A stretch of 45,973 bases of DNA from J084 sp964471405 (lineage in GTDB: Bacteria; Pseudomonadota; Alphaproteobacteria; Sphingomonadales; Rhodothalassiaceae). The DNA lies in the NCBI GenBank assembly GCA_964471405.1, contig CAYYGH010000013.1, positions 1 through 45,973 of the forward strand, written 5' to 3'. Positions 1 to 7,383 of the stretch are shown piece by piece (position 1 is the first letter of the stretch; every line of letters starts with the position of its first letter). The notes beneath the pieces were generated by a model that did no database searches, was not told the origin of the DNA, and worked only from the letters and a program-made list of their open reading frames with translations. The position numbers were made by a program, and so were the translations under genes.

Positions 1-10
1 GGCATCCAGC

Positions 11-60
11 CGGTGACGCCTCTCCTCGCCCCGGCATTCCCCGGTTCAACCGGCGGATCC
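11..60. repeat. Degenerate copy of dispersed palindromic repeat
   Basis: Begins CGGTGACGC, runs through a CTC-rich spacer and ends in the palindromic core CCGGTTCAACCGGCGGATCC. The same order (GGTGACGC, CTC-rich spacer, CCGG-TCNACCGGCGGA-CC) is seen at 45804-45850 and 45898-45943. It lies in a stretch with no credible gene. Dispersed palindromes with a central GGTCAAGCC-like core are common between genes in alphaproteobacteria; membership in such a family is my inference. Confidence 0.5.
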
Positions 61-150
61 AGCCGGCAGCTGCGACACTCTCCGGTGCTGTGATTATCTT
101 CGCCTCCCGCTGAATCCGCTGTGTCTATCGGCGGAGGACGGGGAAGGGGA

Positions 151-180
151 TGGACCCGCCGGTCAAGCCGTCGGGTGACG
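151..180 (+). repeat. Dispersed palindromic repeat, copy with GGTCAAGCC core
   Basis: A 30-nt element starting TGGACCCGCCGGTCAAGCCG and ending GGGTGACG. Its reverse complement matches 13395-13424 at 26 of 30 positions, counted by hand. The outer arms (CCCGCCGG and CCGTCGGG) are imperfect inverted repeats around a TCAAG centre. It is probably a REP-like intergenic element; no transposase is nearby. Confidence 0.6.
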
Positions 181-431
181 TGAAGAGAGGGGCCGGCGAA
201 TGACGAAGAGGGAAAAGGCGGCGGGTCACGAGGGGGACGGCGAGGGGCGAGGAGAGGAGAAAGCGGTAGGTGACGAGGGGGTGGACGGGCAAGTGGCGAA
301 GAAAGAGCTGGCAGGCAGGAGACCGGCGATGGAGAAGGCACAGACCGGGAATGAGAGAAGGGAGGGCATGGCAGGGGCGACGGGGAAAAGCCGGCAGAGA
401 GCGAAAAATGGAGATGGAGAGGGCGGCGTCC
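181..431 (+). repeat. Purine-rich low-complexity tract
   Basis: About 250 nt strongly biased to G and A on the plus strand, with recurring TGACGA-rGrGG and AGGGGA-like words (for example around 200, 228 and 270). It continues from the repeat at 151-180. The whole 1-631 stretch carries only overlapping short open frames on both strands, with no recognisable domain and no convincing ribosome-binding site, so I call no gene there. A weak CCGGC-ACAT-GCCGG hairpin at 567-580, just beyond the end of rppH, is the only terminator-like structure seen. Confidence 0.45.
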
Positions 432-631
432 GCTTTTTGCCTCGTAAGCCGGTTTGCCCGGCAGACCCGCCCATCCGGGATGGGCTGGCGCCGGCAGCAG
501 AAACGGATCGGCGGCCGGCTACTATCGACCCCCTGGATCCATGAGCCGCCAATCAGGCTGGAAAGACCGGCACATGCCGGCCGGCGCCTCCGGTGCTGGT
601 GGAGCGGGAGCGGAAGAGACGATCGCCCCGT

Positions 632-1162
632 TCAGCTGCGGGCGGCTGTGCGAATCCGCTCGGCCAGCGGGCCGAAACGCCTGTGGAGCTCCTCATAAAG
701 CGCGCGCTTGAACGGCACGATCTGGGCGACGAGGGCATCAAACGGCATCCACCGCCAGGCGCGGAATTCGGGGTGATCGGTTGCATCCAGCCGGATGTCC
801 TCGTCAGAACCCAGAAAACGGGCGGCAAACCAGATCTGCTCCTGGCCGCGATAGCGCCCGCCCCAGACCTTGCCGACAAGCTCGGGAGGAAGATCATAGC
901 GGATCGGCTCTTCGGTTCTGGCCAGCGGTTGCGCAGCGGCGGTGCCGATTTCCTCGGCAAGCTCGCGCAGGGCCGCCTGCCAGGGGTCTTCGTCCTCCTC
1001 GCGTCCCCCCTGGGGCATCTGCCAGGCCGGCAGGGGGCTGTCGATCCGCTGGCCGGCAAACACCTCGCCCCGATCGTTGAACAGCACGATCCCGACCCCC
1101 TTGCGATAGGGCAGGCTGGCGGCCGGATCGCCCGTTGCCGGATCCGGTGTTTGTGCGTTCAT
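632..1162 (-). CDS. rppH: RNA pyrophosphohydrolase RppH (Nudix)
   Basis: 176-residue Nudix hydrolase of the RppH/NudH (IalA) type, which removes pyrophosphate from 5'-triphosphate RNA ends and related dinucleoside polyphosphates in the cytoplasm. The Nudix box is complete at residues 52-73 (G-x5-E58-x7-R66-E67-L-x-E70-E71-x-G73). The N-terminal YRKGVGIVLFN and the later EQIWFAARF are typical of the family. The ATG at 1162 is chosen over longer frames because GGCAAGGAGG lies just upstream. The start overlaps the stop of the deacetylase gene as ATGA, which suggests translational coupling. It is the last gene of the 5781-632 minus-strand operon. Identification is firm. Confidence 0.93.
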   Translation of the reverse strand: MNAQTPDPATGDPAASLPYRKGVGIVLFNDRGEVFAGQRIDSPLPAWQMPQGGREEDEDPWQAALRELAEEIGTAAAQPLARTEEPIRYDLPPELVGKVWGGRYRGQEQIWFAARFLGSDEDIRLDATDHPEFRAWRWMPFDALVAQIVPFKRALYEELHRRFGPLAERIRTAARS

Positions 1163-2370
1163 TGTGCCTCCTTGCCCTGCCGGGCGATCGCGCTTGCAGG
1201 CGCCAGCACGAAGCCGCGCGCGGCCAGCCCTTCCGCCCACGCCTTGATCCGGGCGATCGTAACGGGATACGGCCGCCCCATTCCGAGCGCATAGCCCCGC
1301 CGGAGCGCCAGGGTTTCCAGCTCGTCCAAATAGCGGTCAATCTCGTCGGGATCGGCGATATTGTCGATGGTCCGGTCGTTGACGGCGACCGGCAGGCCCG
1401 CCTTGCGCGCCTCATCGGCAAGCAGGCTGCGGGCGGTTGCCCGTGAATCGACGACCAGCAGGCCCCGCCGGGCAAGATCGGCGACAACGGGCCGCAGAGC
1501 GGTCGGCATGGCCGTGAAGCGCGATCCCATCTCGGACACGATCCCGACATAGGCGGTCATTTTCGCGAGCACCCGGTGGAGCCGATCGATGTTCTCAGCC
1601 GGGGTCAAGCTTGTCATCAGGCCCAGCGGCCCCGGGTCGTCATCCGGATAGCCGAGCGGTTCCATCGGCAGCATGAGCAGGACCTCATGTCCCGCCTGCC
1701 GGGCCTGGCGCCCCCAGTCTTCGAGATTGCGGCCATAGGGGCTGAAGGCCAGGGAGACATCCGGCGGCAGCTCGGCGATGGCCTCCTTCGTCCGCCTGGC
1801 CGACAGACCCAGCTGCGTGATGATGATCGCGATCCGCGGAGTCTGGGGATCACCGACGAAAGGGCGTTGATAGGCCTGGAAGGGTGTCCGGCCATCCGGC
1901 GCGCGCACCGGCAGCGGACCATGAGGGGATGGCTCAAGAAGATCGGGATCCGGTGCGGCGGCCACGGCCACCCGCAATGCCGCAGACCGGCCGGCCCCGG
2001 CAGGCCGCGCTTGCTGGCCGCCTCCGTTCCGCGCGGGGGCTCGTCCCTCCTCTTCCGCACCCGTCGGCGGGGCCTCGCCGGCCGGGCTCACCGCCGCCAT
2101 CCCGGAAGGAGACTGCCTCTTGCCTCCTTGTGTCTCCGCGGGCTGCGAAATGGGCGGTTTGCCTCCCGTATCCAGCTCGTGAAGCCCTTCGACCGTCTCG
2201 GTCGGCATGGGATTGCGCGCCATGCTGCCGCTTTCGCCTGTGGACGCGGCATTCTCGCCGACGGGCAGAAAGGCAAGGACAAGAGCGCCCGCAAGCAGAA
2301 CAAGAAGGGTCACGCCCCAGACCATGGCAAGCGTGCGTGGCGACCCCAGAACCCGCAAAAGGGCGGACAT
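1159..2370 (-). CDS. Divergent polysaccharide deacetylase family protein (YibQ-like)
   Basis: 403 residues. An N-terminal hydrophobic segment (about residues 16-34) acts as signal or membrane anchor. A low-complexity Gly/Ala/Pro/Glu linker follows to about residue 140, then a conserved domain with PRIAIIITQLGLS, LMLPMEPLGYPDDDPGP and LVVDSRATARS. This is the divergent polysaccharide deacetylase family (Pfam PF04748), predicted periplasmic. Its exact substrate is not established, but members sit beside envC/ctpA-type murein genes as here. GTG at 2373 precedes ATG at 2370 with AAAGGGGG upstream, so the start may be one codon earlier. It lies 62 nt after the S41 peptidase gene, and its stop overlaps the rppH start. 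Confidence 0.85.
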   Translation of the reverse strand: MSALLRVLGSPRTLAMVWGVTLLVLLAGALVLAFLPVGENAASTGESGSMARNPMPTETVEGLHELDTGGKPPISQPAETQGGKRQSPSGMAAVSPAGEAPPTGAEEEGRAPARNGGGQQARPAGAGRSAALRVAVAAAPDPDLLEPSPHGPLPVRAPDGRTPFQAYQRPFVGDPQTPRIAIIITQLGLSARRTKEAIAELPPDVSLAFSPYGRNLEDWGRQARQAGHEVLLMLPMEPLGYPDDDPGPLGLMTSLTPAENIDRLHRVLAKMTAYVGIVSEMGSRFTAMPTALRPVVADLARRGLLVVDSRATARSLLADEARKAGLPVAVNDRTIDNIADPDEIDRYLDELETLALRRGYALGMGRPYPVTIARIKAWAEGLAARGFVLAPASAIARQGKEAQ

Positions 2371-2432
2371 CACAGGCGCTTTCCCCCTTTCCCGTCCTGC
2401 GCGCGAAAACCTTCGCCTTCTGCCGGTCCGCC

Positions 2433-3812
2433 TTACGGCGCGCTCTTGGCCGGGTCGGTGGCGACGCGGGCGGTTCTCATGCCGGCTACCGCCTTGGCGA
2501 CGCCTTCAAGCAGATCGAGCGCGTATTCAAGCTGCACGTCGCGATCGACCATCTCGGGTTCCGCGGGCTGATGGGCCCCCTCTTCCTGCTCTTCCGCCAC
2601 GGGGGGCACGCCCGCATCATCCTTGCCCGAGACCTGGTCGTTCCTCAGATGGCCTCTCAGATCCCGTTCCCGTGCCGGCTTGAGGCGATGGCCGTTGGCA
2701 GGAGTCAGCACCGGAATGTCGGGCGTGATTCCGAGCTCCTGGATGGATCGTCCGGAAGGCGTGTAGTAGCGCGCCGTCGTCAGCCGCAGCGCCCCGCGGC
2801 CGGGTCCGAGCGGCAGGATATGCTGCACCGTTCCCTTGCCGAATGTCTGCTCACCCAGGATCACGGCGCGGCGATGGTCCTGAAGGGCTCCTGCGACGAT
2901 CTCGGAAGCCGAAGCCGAGCCGGCATTCACCAGCACGATCATCGGCAGTCCATGAGTCAGGTCGCCGGCCGTGGCCTGGAAGCGTTCGTTGTCCCGCTCA
3001 TGCCGGCCGCGCACCGAGACGATCTCGCCGCGGGCAAGAAACTCGTCCGCCACCGCGACCGCCTGATCCAGCAGTCCGCCGGGATTGTTGCGCAGATCGA
3101 GCACGATACCGGCCAGATCGTCCTTGTGCTCGGCGCGGAAGGAGCGGATGGCCTTGCGGATGCCCTTGGCCGTCTGCTCGTTGAAGCTGGAAACCGCGAT
3201 ATAGCCGATGCGGCCGCGTTCGATGCGCGCCTCGACACTGGGCACGACGATCTTCTCGCGCACGATCTTGACCTCGAAGGGCTCCTCCAGGCCTCGCCGC
3301 ACGACGGTAAGGGTGATTGCGGTGCCAACGGGCCCGCGCATCTTCTCGACCGCCTCGTCCAGGCTCAGGCCCATGACCGGCTTGCCGTCGATATGGGTGA
3401 TGTAGTCGCCGGCTTTCAGCCCGGCCCGTTCGGCCGGGGTGCCGCGGATCGGCGAGACCACGACCACAACCCCCTTTTCCATCGTCACCTCAAGCCCGAG
3501 TCCTCCATATTCGCCTTCCATCTGAAACTGCAGGGAATCGTAGGACTTCGGCGGCAGGTAGCTGGAGTGGGGGTCGAGAGACTGCAGCATGCCCGCAATC
3601 GCTCCCTGGAGCACCTTCTTGTCATCCACGGGCTCCACATAGTCTGCGCGGATGCGTTCAAAGACCTCCATGAGAAGGTCGAGCTGCTCGAAAATGTCCT
3701 CTTCCTCGCTCGCCTTCTGGGAAGAGGCCCGGGATCCCGCAATGCCCACTCCCAGCAGAAAGGCGAGGACCAGCCCAAAAACGGATCGCGCCATGCTGCG
3801 CCAGTTTCCCAT
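2433..3812 (-). CDS. ctpA: S41-family carboxyl-terminal processing peptidase (CtpA-like)
   Basis: 459 residues from ATG 3812, chosen because TTGGGAG lies about nine bases upstream; a frame extended to 3899 has no recognisable extra domain. Order: signal/anchor (about 8-27), S41 N-terminal helices, PDZ domain (about 100-185, GLGLEVT to RRGLEEPF), then the catalytic domain. The Ser/Lys dyad is visible as S301 in NAGSASASEI and K326 in TFGKGTVQ, 25 residues apart as in CtpB/Prc. It is a periplasmic serine protease that trims C-termini of envelope proteins, probably including murein-hydrolase regulators. It sits directly downstream of the envC-like gene. Residues about 375-459 form a charged C-terminal tail. 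Confidence 0.92.
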   Translation of the reverse strand: MGNWRSMARSVFGLVLAFLLGVGIAGSRASSQKASEEEDIFEQLDLLMEVFERIRADYVEPVDDKKVLQGAIAGMLQSLDPHSSYLPPKSYDSLQFQMEGEYGGLGLEVTMEKGVVVVVSPIRGTPAERAGLKAGDYITHIDGKPVMGLSLDEAVEKMRGPVGTAITLTVVRRGLEEPFEVKIVREKIVVPSVEARIERGRIGYIAVSSFNEQTAKGIRKAIRSFRAEHKDDLAGIVLDLRNNPGGLLDQAVAVADEFLARGEIVSVRGRHERDNERFQATAGDLTHGLPMIVLVNAGSASASEIVAGALQDHRRAVILGEQTFGKGTVQHILPLGPGRGALRLTTARYYTPSGRSIQELGITPDIPVLTPANGHRLKPARERDLRGHLRNDQVSGKDDAGVPPVAEEQEEGAHQPAEPEMVDRDVQLEYALDLLEGVAKAVAGMRTARVATDPAKSAP

Positions 3813-3907
3813 ATCGCACAACTCCCAAGTGTTGCGCCCGCAAGCTGCGGTCGCCTGTCGGGTCCTTCTTAGCTCATTGCCCTGTCCCGCGCCAAGCATC
3901 TCGGGGT

Positions 3908-5305
3908 CTAGGACCGGCCCTGCACAAACCCTGCCAACCAGGGTAGAGGATCGATGGCACGATCCGCCTCATGCAGCTCGAAATAGAGGCGGGGAGAGCC
4001 GGCTTCGGCTCCACCGTCCGGCATCCGGCCCACGGGCTCGCCGGCCAGCACCCATTGCCCCTGGCTGACGACGAGTTCCCCCAACCGGGCCAGAAGGCTG
4101 AAATAGCCGTCCCCATGCGCGATGATCACGACAATTCCAAGACTGCGAAACGGGGCCGCATAGACCACCCGGCCATCCCAGGGAGCCACGACAACGGCTC
4201 GCGGTCCGGTGACAAATGTCAGGCCTCGGCTGTGCCCCGCATCGCCTGCTACGCCAAAGCGTTCGACCAGTCTGCCCATCACCGGCGGCACGAGACGCCC
4301 TTTCGCGGCGGCAAAGGCCGGGGTGCCCGGAGGCGGTTCGAAGGCGAGACTCGTGTTCGCATCCGCGGGTCTGCGCCGCATCTGCTGGCGGATCCGCTGA
4401 AGCAGCTCTTCGAGATTGCGGGCCCGGCGTGCCAGTGCCGACATCTGCCTGCGGGCGGCTGCCGCCTCGGCAACGAGCTGCCGGCGCCTGGCTTGCGCCT
4501 GCGCCAGGGCGGCCTCCAGATCCCGTCTGCGGGCCTCTTGCGCAGCTTCATTCTTCTGCAGGGCGGCAAGCAGCCGCTGGTAATCGGCCTCCGTTTCCTC
4601 CAGCCGCCTGCGCTCCTCCTTCAAGCGGCGCAGAATGTCGGCCGCGAGCCGCAGCCGGCCCTCACCGGCCGCCATGCGCAGGATCGTCTCTTCGGGATCG
4701 GGGCTCGTGACCATCAGCAGGGCCGGTGGCAGGGCATGCAGGCGGACAAGCCGGGTCACCTGCCGGGCGGCCTCCAGCCGCGTGCGGTCAAAACGCGCAG
4801 TCAGAGCGGCAAGACGCGCACGGGTCGCCTCAAGCTCCGCGGCAAGCACGGCCCGCCGGGCGGCGAGTGCCCGCAAGGCCTGCACGATCGCCACCCGCCG
4901 CGCGGCAAGAACGCGTTCGCGATCCTGCAGTGCCTGCGCCTGCCGTTCGAGAGCAGCCGCCCGCTCGGCCGCCTTCTGCTGACGGGCGGCGATCTCGCGC
5001 AAGCGGGCGAGAATCCGCTCGGGCTCTTCCTGAGCGGGAGCGGAAGCGGCAGCATCCGACTTCTCTTTCCCGGCCGCCGGCATGCGGATCATGCGCGGCG
5101 GTGCTTCACGGGGAACAGGTGGGGAATGCATGAGGGGGCGCGTGCGTGTCTGCGCGGCAGCGGCACCGCTGTCCGTCATCACTGCGGCCAGGATGATCGC
5201 CGCAGCCAGCATCCCGTTTCCGCAGAAGCGGAAGCAGCCGCCGGGCCGACGACGCGCTGCCACCCTTTTGCGATGCCGAGCCGGGCCTGAAGAAGAATGG
5301 GTCAT
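3908..5305 (-). CDS. Murein hydrolase activator EnvC-like (coiled coil + degenerate M23)
   Basis: 465 residues from ATG 5305, 17 nt after the rlmH stop with a GGGGGG-rich ribosome site; a signal sequence follows a long basic N-region (hydrophobic stretch near residues 31-45, ending AAAAQ). Residues about 75-300 are a long Ala/Arg/Glu coiled coil. The C-terminal third is a LytM/M23-like fold (RLVERFGV to YFELHEADRAIDPLPWL). The metal ligands of active M23 enzymes are absent: the first motif reads HSRGLTFV and the usual HxH is FELHE. That fits EnvC, which activates periplasmic amidases for daughter-cell separation rather than cutting murein itself. It lies between rlmH and ctpA. Confidence 0.85.
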   Translation of the reverse strand: MTHSSSGPARHRKRVAARRRPGGCFRFCGNGMLAAAIILAAVMTDSGAAAAQTRTRPLMHSPPVPREAPPRMIRMPAAGKEKSDAAASAPAQEEPERILARLREIAARQQKAAERAAALERQAQALQDRERVLAARRVAIVQALRALAARRAVLAAELEATRARLAALTARFDRTRLEAARQVTRLVRLHALPPALLMVTSPDPEETILRMAAGEGRLRLAADILRRLKEERRRLEETEADYQRLLAALQKNEAAQEARRRDLEAALAQAQARRRQLVAEAAAARRQMSALARRARNLEELLQRIRQQMRRRPADANTSLAFEPPPGTPAFAAAKGRLVPPVMGRLVERFGVAGDAGHSRGLTFVTGPRAVVVAPWDGRVVYAAPFRSLGIVVIIAHGDGYFSLLARLGELVVSQGQWVLAGEPVGRMPDGGAEAGSPRLYFELHEADRAIDPLPWLAGFVQGRS

Positions 5306-5322
5306 CCGCCGCCCCCCAAGGC

Positions 5323-5781
5323 CTATCCCGCTCGATGATAGGGATGACCGGCGAGAATGCTCGCCGCCCGATAGAGCTGTTCCGCCACCAGAACGCGGAC
5401 CAGCGCATGCGGGAAGGTGAGCGGGGAAAGCGACCACATCGCATCCGCGCGTTCGCAAACGGCCGGTGGCAGGCCCTGGGCATCCCCGATGACGAAGCAG
5501 ATCCCGCCCCGCCGGCCGAACCACCCTTCAAGGCGGCGTGCGAACGCCCTGCTGTTCCACAGCTCGCCCCGTTCATCGAGCGCGACGATCCAGGCGTCCC
5601 TGGGCAGGAGCGTCATGAACCGGCGCGCAAAACTCTCCGCCGCCCTGCTTTCATCGCGCCCACGCGGCCGTCCAACCGGACGCAGCTCGGCCGGCCAGGG
5701 CAGGCGATCCAGAAAGCGCCGGGCCACCCGATCGAAATCGGGCTCATCACGTCCCCCGGCCAGCAGATCCGTCCTGCGCAT
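5323..5781 (-). CDS. rlmH: 23S rRNA (pseudouridine1915-N3)-methyltransferase RlmH, divergent
   Basis: 152 residues, close to the usual RlmH length of about 155. The SPOUT methyltransferase C-terminus is clear: WSLSPLTFPHALVRVLVAEQLYRA and HPYHRAG. The enzyme methylates pseudouridine 1915 in helix 69 of 23S rRNA. Start ATG 5781 has GGGAGAG upstream. Two things are unusual. The N-terminus (MRRTDLLAGGRDEPDFDRVA) is far from the usual I-x-L-I-A-V-G strand, and the glycine loop normally IGGxxG reads IGDAQG (G99, D100). No rsfS/nadD genes lie upstream, where alphaproteobacteria often have them. It is the first gene of the minus-strand operon; function is probable but slightly weakened by these changes. 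Confidence 0.83.
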   Translation of the reverse strand: MRRTDLLAGGRDEPDFDRVARRFLDRLPWPAELRPVGRPRGRDESRAAESFARRFMTLLPRDAWIVALDERGELWNSRAFARRLEGWFGRRGGICFVIGDAQGLPPAVCERADAMWSLSPLTFPHALVRVLVAEQLYRAASILAGHPYHRAG

Positions 5782-5905
5782 GGCTCTCCCATACCGGCTT
5801 GCATGCCCCGCTGACAAGCCGATCCATCGACGGTCGCACCGCCACCACCTCCGCTCCCATTGCGACAGGATGGTCCCTCTTGCGCGCCACCTTCCTTCTG
5901 CTGCG

Positions 5906-6030
5906 GTTTGCAAAGAAACGGAATTTTCCCGTTTTCTGCGCATCATAATTTCACACTTGAAAAATGATTTTTCAATTTATTTCTTCTTGGCTTTTCAGGA
6001 AGATCGCGACATAATGTCGAACTTGAAGGA
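5906..6030. promoter_or_regulatory. AT-rich divergent spacer with 19-nt palindrome
   Basis: The most AT-rich stretch of the window. It contains a perfect inverted repeat, TTGAAAAA-TGA-TTTTTCAA at 5957-5975, and a second one, AAACGG at 5916-5921 paired with CCGTTT at 5929-5934. It lies between rlmH (minus) and the GAF-domain gene (plus), so it probably holds divergent promoters and perhaps an operator. I cannot place -35/-10 pairs with confidence. Confidence 0.45.
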
Positions 6031-7383
6031 ATGGTGCAGCGCGCGGTGGTGGGGCATACAGGGCAGCTGCAAACAATGGGTCTGTTCCATCGCATTGATA
6101 CTCCCGAGCGGCTGGAGGCCGTGACGCGCTATGAAGCGGTCGTGCCTGCCTGTCGGCCGGTGTTGCATTCGCTCCTGCGGCTCGTTTCCGAAGAGTTCGA
6201 GGTGGATCATGCCGCCTTGACGATGGTGGAGCGGCAGGTCGTCTGCTTCGTCGCCAGTGTGGGGGAGACCATGGGAGCCGTTCCGCGGGAACATGGTCTG
6301 TGCTCGCACACGATCGCCAATGCTGCGCCGACGGTCTTTCACAACCTGGCGGAGGATCCGGCGTTCGCGTCCAATCCCCTCGTTCATGGAGAGCCGCATC
6401 TGGCCTTCTATGCCGGTGCTCCCGTGCGCGTAGGCGAGGGGCTGGCGATCGGCGCCCTGTGCGTCTTTGACACGCGGCCGCGTGCGGAGTTCACCGAAGC
6501 GCAGCGTGCGCGTCTGGCCCGCTATGCGGAGCTTGCCGCCGGGATCCTGGAATGTGCGGCAACGAAATTCGGCAGCCTTCCCGAGACACCTGAGGATCTC
6601 CAGCGCGAAATCGCCCGTCTGCGCCATGGTCTGGCGGCGATCCGCTCCCAGTTGGAAGAGGAGATCCTGACCCCCCTGCATGCGGCCATCGGCTTTGCCC
6701 GGCTCATTCATCAGCAGGCGTATGGCAGCATCGACAATCCGCTCTACCGCCAGTATGCCCGGCATATCGCCACATCGGTGGAACGGGTGCTCCGTGCTCT
6801 CGACCGCCTGTCACCCCGCCAGACGGACCGGATCTTCCAGGAGGGGCTCAATGACAATGAGCTCGGTCTTGCCATTGACGGCGTCGTGCGTGCTCTTGTG
6901 GCTGACCGTCCAGCGGAAGAGGGCGCACGCATCCAGGTCGGGCAGGGGCCGTCCGTGCGGTTGATCGCCTCCGCCCGGGGGATGCGGCAGGGTCTGGAAG
7001 AGGTGGTCGATCACTGTCTGAGCCGCGCCGGCCCCGAAGCGGGGGTGCGGCTGAGCTGGGAACGGACCGAGGAACAAGGCCTCGCCCTGCTGATGGCGCA
7101 GATCCCCCTGCACAAGAAACCGGCTGCCGAGGGCGAGGAAGAGCCGCCCCCGCCTGCCGATTCTCAGGAGATGCTCAAGGAACGGGAGGGGCGGGCGCGC
7201 CGGCTGCTCCCGCTTGCGCAGCGGGTGCTCGCCCAGGAGGAAGGGCGGCTGGAGCTTTTCGGACGCGCGGATGCTCCCTGGCTTGCCCGCATCACCTGGC
7301 CGGCCTATCGCCTGTTGTGGAACACGGGCGGCGGCGGGGAGACTTCCACTCCGGCTGACACGGGTGCTCCGCCCGCCTCCTGA
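6031..7383 (+). CDS. GAF-domain protein with degenerate histidine-kinase core
   Basis: 450 residues if started at ATG 6031. An AAGGA abuts that ATG, so GTG 6034 or ATG 6076 (MGLFHRIDTPERLEAV) are possible true starts. A GAF domain spans about 25-175 (VLHSLLRLVSEEFEVDHAAL, then FYAGAPVRVGEGLAIGALCV). Residues about 190-262 resemble a HisKA dimerisation domain of the PleC/DivL kind (LTPLHAAIGFARL, NPLYRQYARHI). The usual S-H-E-L-R-T-P-L reads E-E-E-I-L-T-P-L, so the phospho-acceptor His is Glu (E210). The following region keeps an MRQGLEEVV helix but no N, G1 or G2 box, so it is probably catalytically dead. It may be a cytoplasmic sensor or scaffold; ligand and partner are unknown. Its last 79 nt overlap the convergent transporter gene. 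Confidence 0.8.
   Translation: MVQRAVVGHTGQLQTMGLFHRIDTPERLEAVTRYEAVVPACRPVLHSLLRLVSEEFEVDHAALTMVERQVVCFVASVGETMGAVPREHGLCSHTIANAAPTVFHNLAEDPAFASNPLVHGEPHLAFYAGAPVRVGEGLAIGALCVFDTRPRAEFTEAQRARLARYAELAAGILECAATKFGSLPETPEDLQREIARLRHGLAAIRSQLEEEILTPLHAAIGFARLIHQQAYGSIDNPLYRQYARHIATSVERVLRALDRLSPRQTDRIFQEGLNDNELGLAIDGVVRALVADRPAEEGARIQVGQGPSVRLIASARGMRQGLEEVVDHCLSRAGPEAGVRLSWERTEEQGLALLMAQIPLHKKPAAEGEEEPPPPADSQEMLKEREGRARRLLPLAQRVLAQEEGRLELFGRADAPWLARITWPAYRLLWNTGGGGETSTPADTGAPPAS

Noticed and set aside
200..711. Several overlapping short open frames on both strands
   Set aside because: All are low-complexity Arg/Gly/Ala-rich, have no recognisable domain and overlap each other; they reflect lack of stop codons in G+C-rich, purine-biased DNA.
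1884..3872. 662-codon plus-strand open frame opposite ctpA
   Set aside because: It is the antisense of the clear S41 peptidase gene and has no family motifs; long antisense frames are common in G+C-rich coding DNA.
3908..5305. Active M23 endopeptidase
   Set aside because: The His/Asp and HxH zinc ligands are missing, so an activator role is more likely.
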